From assembly GCA_963663845.2 (NCBI GenBank), contig OY760650.2:1860001-1924000 (forward strand): a DNA stretch of 64,000 bases, written 5' to 3'. The notes below the pieces were generated by a model. That model did no database searches. It saw nothing but the letters and a program-made list of their open reading frames with translations, and had not been told where the DNA came from. This document shows, one piece after another, positions 53,598 to 62,297 of the stretch; the stretch's first letter is position 1; each line of letters opens with the position of its first letter. The DNA comes from Versatilivorator sp963663845 (GTDB taxonomy: Bacteria > Acidobacteriota > Terriglobia > Versatilivoradales > Versatilivoraceae). A program made the position numbers and the translations under genes.

Positions 53598-53633
53598 CGG
53601 TCGACACCAATAGTAGCCCATTGAACTCTACGC

Positions 53634-54887
53634 TAAGTACACCGATTCATAAGTATGGCTACGTATATTAGGCGGCCATGTCGAGTCGCGCAAGGAGGTC
53701 GCGAAGGTGGTTTCTGGTGAACTTCCATTGGAACGGCTGAGCCAAGCGTTGGTAATGACGTTCGAACTGTTGCAGGCACCGGGAGAGAGCCGACAGGGAG
53801 GGAAAGTCATTGGGGGTAAGAACCTTGCGCTGGACGATGGAGAAATAGATTTCGACTTGATTGAGCCAACTGGCGTGGATGGGAGCATGAATCAGGCGTA
53901 AGTTGGGATAACGCCCCTGCAAGCGTTGAATCGAAGCCGGACCCCGGTGACAGGTGCCGTTGTCAACGATCCAAAAGACCCGACGGGCATGGCGGTAGGG
54001 GTCCTGATTCATGACCTGTCGAACCAAGCGGTCGAAGGTGACAATGGTGCTGCGGGCTTCGCAACGGCCGTAGATCTTGGCTCGGTGGACATCCCAGGCG
54101 GCCAGATAGGCCCAGGCTCCGAGGCGGCGATACTCATGCTCGATCTTGAGAGGCGAGTGGGGCCGGGGAGGCAGAGAGGGGTGGCAACGCTGGCGGGCCT
54201 GGATGGAGGTTTTCTCGTCGGCGCACACGACGAACTCATCCGGGCGGAGAGGCTGACCCTCCCAAACGCCTTGGTAGAGATCGAGCAGGCGGCTGGCCTT
54301 GGCGAAAAAGTCTGGATCGCGGGGAAACAGCCAGCAACGATGCTGCCAAGGCCGGATGGCATCCTCATGGAGCCAGCGCCAGATGGTGGTCCCGCTGATG
54401 GAAGCTACCAGTCCCGATTGACAGACCTGTCGGGCCAGATCGTGGTGGCTCCAACGCGAGAGGGGAACGCCCTGGCGGGCAGGCAACTCGCAGGCCAGGG
54501 CCTTAACCTGAACAACGATCTCTGGGGGGAAAAGCTCGGGGGCGGCCCGAGCGATTGAGATCCTCCAGAGCGCCCAAGCGCTGTTGAAAGAAACGCTTGC
54601 GCCATTTACTGACGACATCCCGTCCGACACGCAGGTGCTGAGCGATTTGGTGATTGGACAGTCCTTGGGCAGCCAGCAAGATCATCTGAGCGCGTTGAAC
54701 CTGAAAATACGGCAACGTATACTTATGGGCTCGTCTGTGAAGCTCTTTGGCCTCGGACTGGCTCAATCGAATCTGATAGGGGCTTTTGCGAGGCATTCTG
54801 GACTCCTCCCGGCTGTCCAGTATACCTCAATTATCCTTCGAAAGACCGGCAATAATACGTATTAGTATTTATGTTATAGTGTACTAA
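53634..54887 (-). mobile_element. IS630-family insertion sequence
   Basis: The element has imperfect terminal inverted repeats: left TAAGTACACCGATTCATAAG (from 53634) and right, read inward on the minus strand, TTAGTACACTATAACATAAA (from 54887). TA dinucleotides lie near both ends, as expected for IS630 target choice, though a clean TA duplication is not certain. It carries a transposase made by frameshift. It lies between the DUF1640-like gene and the HEPN-like gene, whose start is 41 bases away. Confidence 0.82.
53668..54796 (-). CDS. IS630-family transposase (ORFA/ORFB with frameshift)
   Basis: ORFA (54796 to 54503, 97 aa) has the N-terminal helix-turn-helix (MILLAAQGLSNHQIAQHL, VGRDVVSKWRKRF). 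The DDE catalytic part continues in another frame to 53668: FVVCADEKTSIQAR (first D), VFWIVDNGTCHRG (second D) and HASWLNQVEIYF (E). The frames meet at a run TTTTCCCCCC (complement of 54524-54533), where a +1 shift joins LNRSGRPRAFPP to EIVVQVKAL. Such slippery runs are common in IS630 transposases. The element could therefore still be active. Confidence 0.
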
Positions 54888-54927
54888 GGCTGCCGCTATT
54901 GTCAGAGAATGGAACCGGAGGCAACGG

Positions 54928-55587
54928 GTGGACATAGAGACATTTGTAGAGAGAGGACTACGTCACGCATTGACTGACAGAGACTGGGCGCACATCGAAC
55001 TACAAGCTCTTGATGTCGAAGCGCAACTACTTGCAATTAAGAGTCTGATTCGTCGCAACCAGCAAGCGGATGAGGATTTGGATCAGAAAATTGACAATCT
55101 CCGTAGACAAGATCAAGGAAGGACCGGCTTTTGGGTAGATGAAATCTACCAATCATTTTTTCAGGAAGCCGCGCACAGCATGGCGGCTGCGGGGATGTTG
55201 GCTCCATTCATAGAGGCTATTTTTACGGCAATCTTTCCGTGTCTGCCGAAGGAAAAAAAGAAAAAGAATCAAGGTATCGCCAAGGCCATCATTTGTCTTT
55301 CAAAGTCAAAGAAGCTCATTCATTTCTTCCCCGAAGATTTCGAAAAGACCATAGAGGCATTGTTTCTTTATCGAAACAAGATGTTTCACAATGGGTTGAT
55401 ATGGCCAGAGAACGAACGCAAACAGTTTAGGATCAAAAAAGGTGGTTGGCCACAGAGTTGGTTCGAGGAAACGACCGATACAGAGCAACCATGGATCTTC
55501 TACATGAGTACCGAGTTCATCGAGCATTGTCTCTGGACCATCGAGCAAGTCTTGGACGGCTATGGAAAATCACTTGGAACGGCTTGA
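54928..55587 (+). CDS. HEPN-like protein with RNxxxH motif
   Basis: This 219-aa all-helical protein starts at GTG 54928. Near the middle it reads LFLYRNKMFHNGL (146-158): R149-N150 and H154 form the Rx4H signature of HEPN ribonucleases, with N after R as usual. The rest (TFVERGLRHALTDRDW, PFIEAIFTAIFPCLPKEKKKK) fits a helical bundle, with a hydrophobic stretch at about 90-106. It has no clear partner toxin or antitoxin. AT-rich and directly beside the IS630 element, so acquired. HEPN assignment is by motif alone. Confidence 0.5.
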   Translation: MDIETFVERGLRHALTDRDWAHIELQALDVEAQLLAIKSLIRRNQQADEDLDQKIDNLRRQDQGRTGFWVDEIYQSFFQEAAHSMAAAGMLAPFIEAIFTAIFPCLPKEKKKKNQGIAKAIICLSKSKKLIHFFPEDFEKTIEALFLYRNKMFHNGLIWPENERKQFRIKKGGWPQSWFEETTDTEQPWIFYMSTEFIEHCLWTIEQVLDGYGKSLGTA

Positions 55588-55683
55588 GAGAAGTGAGCAT
55601 GGTGACTTTTGGCGTGCTGACAGGTGTAGCAGACCGGGAAGCGGCAGACTGATATCCAAAGCACACGGGTTTGGAGGAACTAC

Positions 55684-56340
55684 ATGAGACAACTGGTTCT
55701 GGCAGCTATAGCCTTGTCGCTGTTGTCGCCTTTGAGCTTTGGCCAGAAGGAAATTTCACCGCTTGATGAGATCGTTGAGCAGTCGGCGGAAGCCCTGGAC
55801 AAAGCCGGAGAAGCTTGGCTTGCAGCCTTGGAGCAATCCGCCGAGGATGGGAACGTCGCGGCTCAGGCGAAGCTTGGCCGGGTTTACAAACAAGGCTTCA
55901 TAATTGTTACCAACAGGGCTATGAAGGTTCCCAAGGACTACGGTAGGGCCCTGACTTTATGCCAAAAGGCCGCCGAGCAGGGATATCCAAGCGCTCTACA
56001 TACCCTTGGTGCGATGTACTACTACGGCTTGGGAGTGCCCAGGAACTACACCGAGGCCTTCAAGTGGTATCTTGAGGCCGCTGTGCGTGGATTTTGGCCT
56101 GCTCAGGCCGATCTCGGCTTCATGTACAGCAATGGCCGTGGAGTACTTCAGGACTTTGTGAAAGCCTACGCTTGGTTGAATCTTGCCGCCGCGGCTGGCG
56201 ATCTGGACGATGATAATTTGGAAGTCTCCGTGTCTGAGCGAGACAGGGTCCGGGAGGAGACGACGCCGGCACAAGTAGCCGAGGCACAGAAACTCGCCGC
56301 TGAGCTTCTCAAACGCATTGAATCCTTGAAATCGGAGTAA
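55684..56340 (+). CDS. Exported Sel1-repeat protein
   Basis: This 218-aa protein has a signal peptide (RQLVLAAIALSLLSPLSFG) and Sel1-like repeats: DYGRALTLCQKAAEQGYPSA, YYGLGVPRNYTEAFKWYLEA and YSNGRGVLQDFVKAYAWLNL. Sel1 proteins are protein-protein interaction scaffolds. Three to four repeats are visible. It may be co-transcribed with the preceding HEPN-like gene (97-base gap). AGGAAC before ATG. Confidence 0.82.
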   Translation: MRQLVLAAIALSLLSPLSFGQKEISPLDEIVEQSAEALDKAGEAWLAALEQSAEDGNVAAQAKLGRVYKQGFIIVTNRAMKVPKDYGRALTLCQKAAEQGYPSALHTLGAMYYYGLGVPRNYTEAFKWYLEAAVRGFWPAQADLGFMYSNGRGVLQDFVKAYAWLNLAAAAGDLDDDNLEVSVSERDRVREETTPAQVAEAQKLAAELLKRIESLKSE

Positions 56341-56549
56341 CCCTGCCGACTCACCGCCCCCCATCCCCGTCCTGGTCCGTCATGCTCTTGTAGGGCGAAT
56401 GATCTTTTTTAATAGGCGTCTTTTGCCTACAGGGGGGGCTCCACGCAGGTCGTCCTGCTGTTCCCGCCGGTGTCGCACTTTTCGAGGCAGTCCACGCACT
56501 CCCGTTTTCATCCAGAGTTTCCGGGGATTGATCCGTCAAGCCCGTTTCA

Positions 56550-56846
56550 TCATACCGTCGGCTGGGGCTGGTAACGCTCCACCTGGATCTCACCCTCGCG
56601 CGCTTGTGCCTGCGCGACATCATAGGCCGCCTGCAAGCGTATCCAGGTCTCCGTCGTCGAGCCGAAGGCCTTGGCGAGCCTGACGGCCATCTCGGTGGAC
56701 ATGCGAGCGTGACCATTTACCAAGTTCGAGAGTGCCTGGCGACTGACGCCGAGGACCTTGGCGCCTTTGGTGACGCTGAGACCAAGCGGCTCCAGACAGG
56801 ACACCCGCACGACTTTGCCCGGGTGTGGCGGGTTTTTCATAGGCAT
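56550..56846 (-). CDS. higA: HigA-type antitoxin
   Basis: This 98-aa HTH antitoxin reads NPPHPGKVVRVSCLEPLGL, GVSRQALSNLVNGHARMSTE and RLAKAFGSTTETWIRLQAAYD, the HigA/VapI XRE fold. It is encoded 17 bases after higB (order toxin then antitoxin, as usual for hig). Its C-terminal EIQVERYQPQP matches the HigA at 62956 (EIRVERYEPQP), so the two are related. It binds its promoter and HigB. Confidence 0.9.
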   Translation of the reverse strand: MPMKNPPHPGKVVRVSCLEPLGLSVTKGAKVLGVSRQALSNLVNGHARMSTEMAVRLAKAFGSTTETWIRLQAAYDVAQAQAREGEIQVERYQPQPTV

Positions 56847-56863
56847 GGCAGTTTTCTCTCCAG

Positions 56864-57142
56864 TTAGTGGTAGTCGATCAACTCAACGTCGTAGACATCC
56901 TCGCCTTCGAAACGGAAAATGATGCGCCAGTTGTTTTTCACGGTCACTGACCAATAGCCCTTCAGCTTGCCTTTTAGGGTATGCAACCGGTAGTGGGGAA
57001 GGCGCAGTGCTTCAGGGGATCTTGCGACATCAAGCTGGGCCAGTATCACTTCTACCCGGTCTTGTAGATCGGGACGGATGAGACTGCGGTCGCCACGCTC
57101 GTAGAAACGCTTGATCCCACGATGTCGGAAGCTCCGTATCAT
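56864..57142 (-). CDS. higB: HigB-type toxin
   Basis: This 92-aa RelE-superfamily toxin, a ribosome-dependent mRNA interferase, reads IRSFRHRGIKRFYERGDR, LHTLKGKLKGYWSVTVKNNW and RIIFRFEGEDVYDVELIDYH. The family ending DYH is present. Complete length. With higA it makes an intact TA system. No damage seen. Confidence 0.9.
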   Translation of the reverse strand: MIRSFRHRGIKRFYERGDRSLIRPDLQDRVEVILAQLDVARSPEALRLPHYRLHTLKGKLKGYWSVTVKNNWRIIFRFEGEDVYDVELIDYH

Positions 57143-57436
57143 TCATGGAATGTACTGTGTCAACCGGCACTTGTCAAACATGTGGGAGCCGACATAGACG
57201 TCGTGGCCCCTTGAAGGTGCCACAGGATCCCAGGGAAGACCGGGGTTCGCCGAGACGCTTCCTGTCGGAGCAACGACTTGCCGCCCGGAGCCGCTTCCGG
57301 GTCAAGTTGCGGAATCGCGCGCGGCGTATTATGTAATGTGCATCGGAACGCCGGTCGAGGGCGAGGGCCGCAATCCCGCAGAATCGCCGGCCGGCCGCAA
57401 CTGTGGTCCCATAGCGAACCGGAAGGAGCGAGACCA

Positions 57437-58690
57437 GTGCGTTTGAAACGCGGATGCCTGCTGCTGGCCGTTCTGGCGCTGGCAGCCTGCGGCGGTGGGA
57501 ATGATGCGCCTCGCGCCGCTTCGGATTGTGTCGAGTGCCACCGTGACGTGACGCCCAACATCGTCACTGATTGGGAGCTGAGCCGGCATAGCACGGAAGG
57601 CGTGGACTGCTCCCTTTGTCATGGAAAGGAGCATCGCTCGGCGGAGGATGTGGCCTTGGTCAGGACGGCCACGCCGGATGTCTGCGCCACCTGCCATCCG
57701 ATCCAGACCCAGCAGTTCGAAGGCGGCAAGCACGCTCTGGCCTGGGTCAGCATGAAGGCCATGCCGACGACGCATTGGCTGCCCATGGCGATGACCGAGG
57801 GCATGAAAGGCTGCGGCGGTTGCCATCGCCTGGGGCTGAAGAGCGAAGAGGAGATCCGGGAGTTGAAGGCGGATGGCGTGATGTTCGGGCTCGCCTCCTG
57901 CGATGCCTGCCACACCCGTCACCTCTTTTCCGTCAAGGAAGCTCGGGAGCCGCAGGCATGCCGCACCTGCCACATGGGCATCGATCATCCGCAATGGGAG
58001 ATGTACTCCTCATCCAAGCACGGCGTTCGGCACCTGCTCAAGCAGACCGGAACGCTGCCGCAAGAGGCGTCGGCGCCCACCTGCCAGACCTGTCACATGC
58101 CTCAGGGAGACCACGGCGTACGGACCGCCTGGGGCTTCCTGGCGGTGCGATTGCCCTTGCCGGAAGACCCGCAGTGGGCGGCCGATCGCACGACCATTCT
58201 TCAGGCGCTGGGGGTCCTGGACCCTCAGGGCAATCCGACCGCGCGCCTCGATGCCGTCAAGCAAGCGGACGTCGCCCGCCTGACCCAGGAGGAGTGGCAG
58301 GCCGAGCGTGACCGCATGATCGAGGTTTGCGAGCAGTGCCATTCGGCGAATCTGGTGCGGGCGGAGCTCAAGAAGGGCGACGAGATGATCCGGGAGACGG
58401 ACCGGTTGCTGGCCGAGGCGATTCGCATCGTCGGCGCCCTCTATCGGGACGGGGTGCTGCGCAAGCCGGATCACTACGCCTACGACTTCCCGGACTTGCT
58501 GGCTTTCCACGACGCGCCCACGGTGATCGAGCAGAGACTCTTCAAGATGCACCTGGAACACCGGATGCGGGCCTTTCAGGGTGTGTTCCACAACAATCCC
58601 GACTACGCGCTCTGGTACGGTTGGAGCGAGATGCTGCAGGACCTGACCGAGATCAGGGCGCTGGCGGCGGAGTTGCGCAAGCGCCGGTAG
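57437..58690 (+). CDS. Octaheme cytochrome c lipoprotein (HAO-like)
   Basis: This 417-aa protein starts at GTG 57437 behind GGAAGGAG and has a lipoprotein signal LLLAVLALAAC. It carries eight CxxCH heme sites at about residues 31-35, 58-62, 83-87, 126-130, 155-159, 175-179, 216-220 and 298-302. Eight hemes and the flanking layout resemble hydroxylamine oxidoreductase and related octaheme nitrite or hydroxylamine reductases, but it is shorter than N. europaea HAO. Followed by a NapC-type quinol dehydrogenase, so electrons likely move between the quinone pool and this periplasmic enzyme. The reaction (nitrite, hydroxylamine, or other) cannot be fixed here. Confidence 0.85.
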   Translation: MRLKRGCLLLAVLALAACGGGNDAPRAASDCVECHRDVTPNIVTDWELSRHSTEGVDCSLCHGKEHRSAEDVALVRTATPDVCATCHPIQTQQFEGGKHALAWVSMKAMPTTHWLPMAMTEGMKGCGGCHRLGLKSEEEIRELKADGVMFGLASCDACHTRHLFSVKEAREPQACRTCHMGIDHPQWEMYSSSKHGVRHLLKQTGTLPQEASAPTCQTCHMPQGDHGVRTAWGFLAVRLPLPEDPQWAADRTTILQALGVLDPQGNPTARLDAVKQADVARLTQEEWQAERDRMIEVCEQCHSANLVRAELKKGDEMIRETDRLLAEAIRIVGALYRDGVLRKPDHYAYDFPDLLAFHDAPTVIEQRLFKMHLEHRMRAFQGVFHNNPDYALWYGWSEMLQDLTEIRALAAELRKRR

Positions 58691-58714
58691 CCGAGCCCGC
58701 GAGGTTTGTTCCCA

Positions 58715-59332
58715 ATGACCGGTTACGCCATCAGCCTGGGGTTCCTGGCGGTCGTGACGATCGCCCTGATCGGGCTCCTGGTTCGCAGGCCCGAGTCGAC
58801 CGGCACGCTCGGGGGCAGGATACTGGCTTTCCTGGCGCTCTTCGTGTTGCCGGGGCTGCTGCTTCTGGGTGGCGCCGGACGACACTACGAGCAGGCGAAG
58901 ACCACCCGGTTCTGCCTCTCTTGCCACGTCATTCAACCCTACGGGGAGAGCCTGCACGTTGACCACGCCCGCTTTCTTCCCGCATCGCACTATCAGAACA
59001 AGCGCATCCCTGCCGACCGGGCCTGCTACACCTGCCACACCGACTACACCATGTTCGGCGACTTCGATGACAAGGTGCGTGGCGTGAAGCACGTGTGGCA
59101 CAACTTCTGGGGCTCGGCATCCGAGCCTGTAGAGTTGTATGAGCCCTACGAGAACCGGGCCTGCCTGGAGTGCCACCACGGGGCCAGGTCCTATGAAGAG
59201 CAGGCCGTTCATGCGCCCTTTCGGGCCCAACTGCTCAGGGGCGAAAAGTCATGCCTGATGTGCCACAACCTGGTCCACGAGGTCTCGAAGCTGGACCGGT
59301 TCCGGCGATGGGACCCGGAGGCGACGCCATGA
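58715..59332 (+). CDS. NapC/NirT-family tetraheme cytochrome
   Basis: This 205-aa membrane-anchored cytochrome starts at ATG 58715. Two hydrophobic segments (about 6-22 and 36-54) precede four CxxCH sites (CLSCH, CYTCH, CLECH, CLMCH). NapC/NrfH/CycB proteins pass electrons between menaquinol or ubiquinol and periplasmic multiheme enzymes. It sits 24 bases after the octaheme gene and overlaps the next gene by ATGA, so the three form an operon. Confidence 0.86.
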   Translation: MTGYAISLGFLAVVTIALIGLLVRRPESTGTLGGRILAFLALFVLPGLLLLGGAGRHYEQAKTTRFCLSCHVIQPYGESLHVDHARFLPASHYQNKRIPADRACYTCHTDYTMFGDFDDKVRGVKHVWHNFWGSASEPVELYEPYENRACLECHHGARSYEEQAVHAPFRAQLLRGEKSCLMCHNLVHEVSKLDRFRRWDPEATP

Positions 59333-59541
59333 GCCTCTTTCGACGGCTGGGGTTGAGGCCGGGGTTGGCGGGCCGGTTGCAACTGTCCGGACTGCTGATC
59401 GCAGCGGGGCTGGGCATCGAAGTGGCCACCCTCTACTGGAACCATCCGGTTTCGTTCTTCCTCTTCCTGTGCCTGGGGAGCCTGTTGGCGGGCGCCGGCA
59501 TGCTCCTCTACTTGTGGTCGGTTGTGAGGCGGGGTGAGTGA
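59329..59541 (+). CDS. Small membrane protein of the cytochrome operon
   Basis: This 70-aa protein overlaps the tetraheme gene stop by ATGA (59329-59332). It has two hydrophobic helices (LSGLLIAAGLGIEVATLYW and FFLFLCLGSLLAGAGMLLYL) and a short basic tail. No heme motif and no recognised family. It may help assemble or anchor the cytochromes, or take part in quinone contact. Inferred from the operon. Confidence 0.65.
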   Translation: MSLFRRLGLRPGLAGRLQLSGLLIAAGLGIEVATLYWNHPVSFFLFLCLGSLLAGAGMLLYLWSVVRRGE

Positions 59542-59642
59542 TGGTGCTGCGAGAGGTTCGGTTGGTTCGCTGAGGACTGAGGCAGTGCTCTCATCCTTCC
59601 TTGACCAACCCAAAGTCCGGTAACCGGAATTGGCGATCAGGA

Positions 59643-59840
59643 GAGCCTTTTGCAAAATTCCCAATCGGGAATGACATTGAGGCGGCCTACCGGCTCCGGC
59701 ATACACCACAAAAGACACAAAAGTCACAAAACGAGTTTCTTGAACTCGAGTCTTGCCGGTCCGATGGTTCTTTTTGTGTTTTTGTGCCTTTTGTGGCCAT
59801 TCTCGGTAAACGTCCCGCTGCCGAATTTTGCAAGAAGCTC
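59643..59840. repeat. Interspersed repeat, family 2, copy 3, complete
   Basis: This 198-bp element is bounded by terminal inverted repeats GAGCCTTTTGCAAAATTC (59643-59660) and GAATTTTGCAAGAAGCTC (59823-59840), with the internal ACCACAAAAGACACAAAAG block and its complement-like TTTTTGTGTTTTTGTGCC. MITE-like, no coding. The surrounding gap 59542-59935 has nothing else. Confidence 0.8.
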
Positions 59841-59935
59841 AGGAGAATTGCCAGCCGCTCATTCCAGCGCCCTGCTCAACGCGGGTAGCCGCTTGACCCG
59901 ACGTGGTGGGCGATTGCTCCCCGCTGCAACCTGCT

Positions 59936-60937
59936 TCACGGGTTCCACACCTTCTCGAAGAGCTTCAGCCAGTTTCCGCCCAGCAGCTTGGTGATGTCTT
60001 CGGCGCTGTAGCCGCGATTGGCGAGCGCCTCGGCCAGGTTGGGGAACTCGGCCGGGGTGTCGATCCCCTTGGGTTGAAAGTTGATCTCGGTGTAGGGCAC
60101 CGAGCCGTCGGCGAAGGTGGAGGGGAACTTGGTGCCCTGCTGGGAGACGATGAAGTGCCAGAACTCCAGCGGCTGGTCGTGGGTGGAGTCGGTTCCGATG
60201 GCCACGTGGTCCAGGCCGATCCGCTCCACCATGTTGTCGAGGGCATCCACGAAATCCTCCAGGGTGGAATCGTATCCCTTGGGAAGGAAGGGGGTGTATG
60301 AGGTGGCGCCGACCACGCCTCCCTTTTCGGCCAGCAGCTTGAGCGCGTCTTCCTCCTTGTTGCGCGGGTGGTTGTAGAAGCTGCGGGCGTTGGCGTGGGT
60401 GATGGCGACCGGCTGCTCCGACATCTCGATGGCCTCCAGGGTGGTCTTGGGGCCCACGTGGGACAGGTCGATGAGGATGCCCAGCCGGTTCATTTCACGC
60501 ACCGCATCCACGCCGAAGTTGCTCAAGCCGCTGTCGAATCGCTCCCAGCAGCCGGTCCCCAGCAGATTGGTCTCGTGATAGGTGAGCTGGATGACCCGCA
60601 CCCCCAGGGCCAGGAACAGCCCCAGGCGGTCCAGCTCGTTCTCGATGGGCGAGGCGTTCTGAAATCCCAGGATGATCCCGGTCTTTCCCAGCTTCTTGGC
60701 GGCGTGGATATCGGCCGTCTCCTTGACCTGCAGGATGTCCCGGCGCTCGCGGAAGCGGCGCATCCACCTGGCCAGGTGAGCCATGGTCTGCTGGAAGTTC
60801 TCCCAGGTGGCCACGGTGGCGTTGATGGCGGTGATGTTGCCGGTCCGCAGGCGCTGGAAGACGGCATCGCTCTCCCAGTTGCTGATGCTCAGGCCGTCGA
60901 TCACGATGGCTTCGTCGTAGACCTTCCTGGCGTTCAT
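59936..60937 (-). CDS. M19 membrane dipeptidase-like protein, altered metal ligands
   Basis: This 333-aa protein (start ATG 60937, behind AAAGGAG) belongs to the renal-dipeptidase family: VRVIQLTYHETNLLGTG, LIDLSHVGPKTTLEAI, AITHANARSFYNH and VAIGTDSTHDQPLEFW. But the usual HxD ligands are missing (VIDGLSISNW), and the Glu of IEGG is replaced near LGFQNASPIE. The histidines of the second half remain. So metal binding must differ; it may be a noncanonical hydrolase. It lies 5 bases after the sarcosine-oxidase-like gene stop. Confidence 0.8.
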   Translation of the reverse strand: MNARKVYDEAIVIDGLSISNWESDAVFQRLRTGNITAINATVATWENFQQTMAHLARWMRRFRERRDILQVKETADIHAAKKLGKTGIILGFQNASPIENELDRLGLFLALGVRVIQLTYHETNLLGTGCWERFDSGLSNFGVDAVREMNRLGILIDLSHVGPKTTLEAIEMSEQPVAITHANARSFYNHPRNKEEDALKLLAEKGGVVGATSYTPFLPKGYDSTLEDFVDALDNMVERIGLDHVAIGTDSTHDQPLEFWHFIVSQQGTKFPSTFADGSVPYTEINFQPKGIDTPAEFPNLAEALANRGYSAEDITKLLGGNWLKLFEKVWNP

Positions 60938-60942
60938 GGCCG

Positions 60943-62088
60943 TCACTCCTTTCCCTCCTGTTTGAACCTGGTTCCAATCCGGAACAGATCCCCCAGGGGA
61001 TTCTCCCGGTCCTCCAGCGCGTCGGCGATCACCGGCCCGATGGACCCGCCGAACTTGAAGCCGTGGCCGCAGCCGCAGCCGGCGACGAGCACCCGTTCCC
61101 GTCCCGGGGCCCAGTCGATGACGAACTGCTCGTCTTCCATGTCGGCCATGTTGGTGTAGAGACAGGAGCGGCCGCCCACCAGCTCGCCGCGGCTGAGAGC
61201 CGGGATGCGCTCGGCCACGAACTCCCGCGCCCAGTCCAGGAACCCGGCGGTGGGTTCACGCGAGACGTCGGCGCGGGTGTCGTCCACCCTGCTGTCTTCG
61301 GCCACCTTCACCCATCCCTCGTGCAGGTAGGGGAAGCCGTACCAGAGATTGCCGGGCGAAAAGATCGACCAGACCGGGAAGCGGCCGCGCCGGAAAGGCT
61401 CCGGATCGGAAGGGACGAAGAAGGCCATCTGCTGCCGGGTGAGGCGTATCCGGGTTCGCATGGCCGGCAGCAGCTCGGCCAGCCAGGGGCCGGCCGCCAC
61501 CACCACCCGGTCGCAGTCCTGCCGGCCGGAATCCCAGCATACCCTGGCGCCGGCGCCGGTCTCCTCCACGGCCTCCACCGGAGTGTCTTCGCGAAGGGCG
61601 ACTCCCGAGTCCCGGGCCAGCCCGGCCAGATCCTCCAGCGCCTGGCCGCTGCGCAGGTAGCCGGCCCAGGGGTCGTAGAAGAGGCGGTCCTGGCCGGTCA
61701 GGACCAACTGGGGGAAACGGTCTGCCGCCTCCTTCTCCGTCAACTCCCGGATATCGGTTGCCAGCCGGCTCAGGGTCTCCCAGCCGGTCAGGGAGGGGTG
61801 CTCCGGTCCGAAGCCGCTCAGCGCGATCACCTGGCCGGTCTGGAAGTAGATGGAGCGGCTGGTGCGATCGTGCCACTCCCGCCACTGGGCGGCCGCCCGG
61901 GTGGCCAGCTCCACGTAGGTCTGGTGCGGGTAGTTGGTGCGGCGAATGCACTTGGATACGTCGGTGCTGGAGGCCTCGGGATTGGGGATGCGGCCGCGTT
62001 CGAACAGGGTCACCCGGTGGCCCCGCCGGCGCAGCTCCAGCGCGGCCGCCATGCCGAAGATTCCGGCTCCGACGATGCCGATGTTCAT
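60943..62088 (-). CDS. Sarcosine-oxidase-like FAD amine oxidoreductase
   Basis: This 381-aa flavoprotein of the DAO/MSOX group has IGIVGAGIFGMAAALELRRRG (3-23), PWAGYLRSGQALEDLAGLA, RSCLYTNMADMEDEQFVID with the Cys at the covalent-FAD site (CxYT), and GCGCGHGFKFGG. It oxidises N-methyl or secondary amino acids such as sarcosine or pipecolate in homologues. It is overlapped by a 53-codon HicB-like gene upstream and followed by the M19-like gene, so a peptide or amino-acid catabolic operon is likely. Confidence 0.86.
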   Translation of the reverse strand: MNIGIVGAGIFGMAAALELRRRGHRVTLFERGRIPNPEASSTDVSKCIRRTNYPHQTYVELATRAAAQWREWHDRTSRSIYFQTGQVIALSGFGPEHPSLTGWETLSRLATDIRELTEKEAADRFPQLVLTGQDRLFYDPWAGYLRSGQALEDLAGLARDSGVALREDTPVEAVEETGAGARVCWDSGRQDCDRVVVAAGPWLAELLPAMRTRIRLTRQQMAFFVPSDPEPFRRGRFPVWSIFSPGNLWYGFPYLHEGWVKVAEDSRVDDTRADVSREPTAGFLDWAREFVAERIPALSRGELVGGRSCLYTNMADMEDEQFVIDWAPGRERVLVAGCGCGHGFKFGGSIGPVIADALEDRENPLGDLFRIGTRFKQEGKE

Positions 62089-62246
62089 GGAAGAAGTCCT
62101 TTGAGTTCCAGTGCTTCGGAGAGCGCTTCGGCAAGGCTTTGCATCAACTCCTCATGCGTACGTTCCTGGCAATTCACGCCGGGGACTTCCTCGATCCAGC
62201 CAATCCACCACTGGCCGCGATGCTTTACGACAGCCGTGTATTCCAT
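62085..62246 (-). CDS. 53-aa HicB-like protein overlapping the oxidase gene
   Basis: This small gene starts at ATG 62246 behind AAAGGAGCG and ends in TGA at 62085, overlapping the next ATG (ATGA, 62085-62088). The protein reads MEYTAVVKHRGQWWIGWIEE, then VPGVNCQERTHEELMQSLAE and a short tail ALELKGLLP. The IEEVPGVNCQERT pattern is the HicB N-terminal fold (compare VAEVPELPGC at 4881). It has no HTH and no HicA. Coupling to an oxidase suggests HicB-like folds here are used outside TA systems. Confidence 0.72.
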   Translation of the reverse strand: MEYTAVVKHRGQWWIGWIEEVPGVNCQERTHEELMQSLAEALSEALELKGLLP

Positions 62247-62297
62247 AGTCGCTCCTTTCTTCCGTGGATGAACCTGGCATCCCTTCCAACAGGCGGG

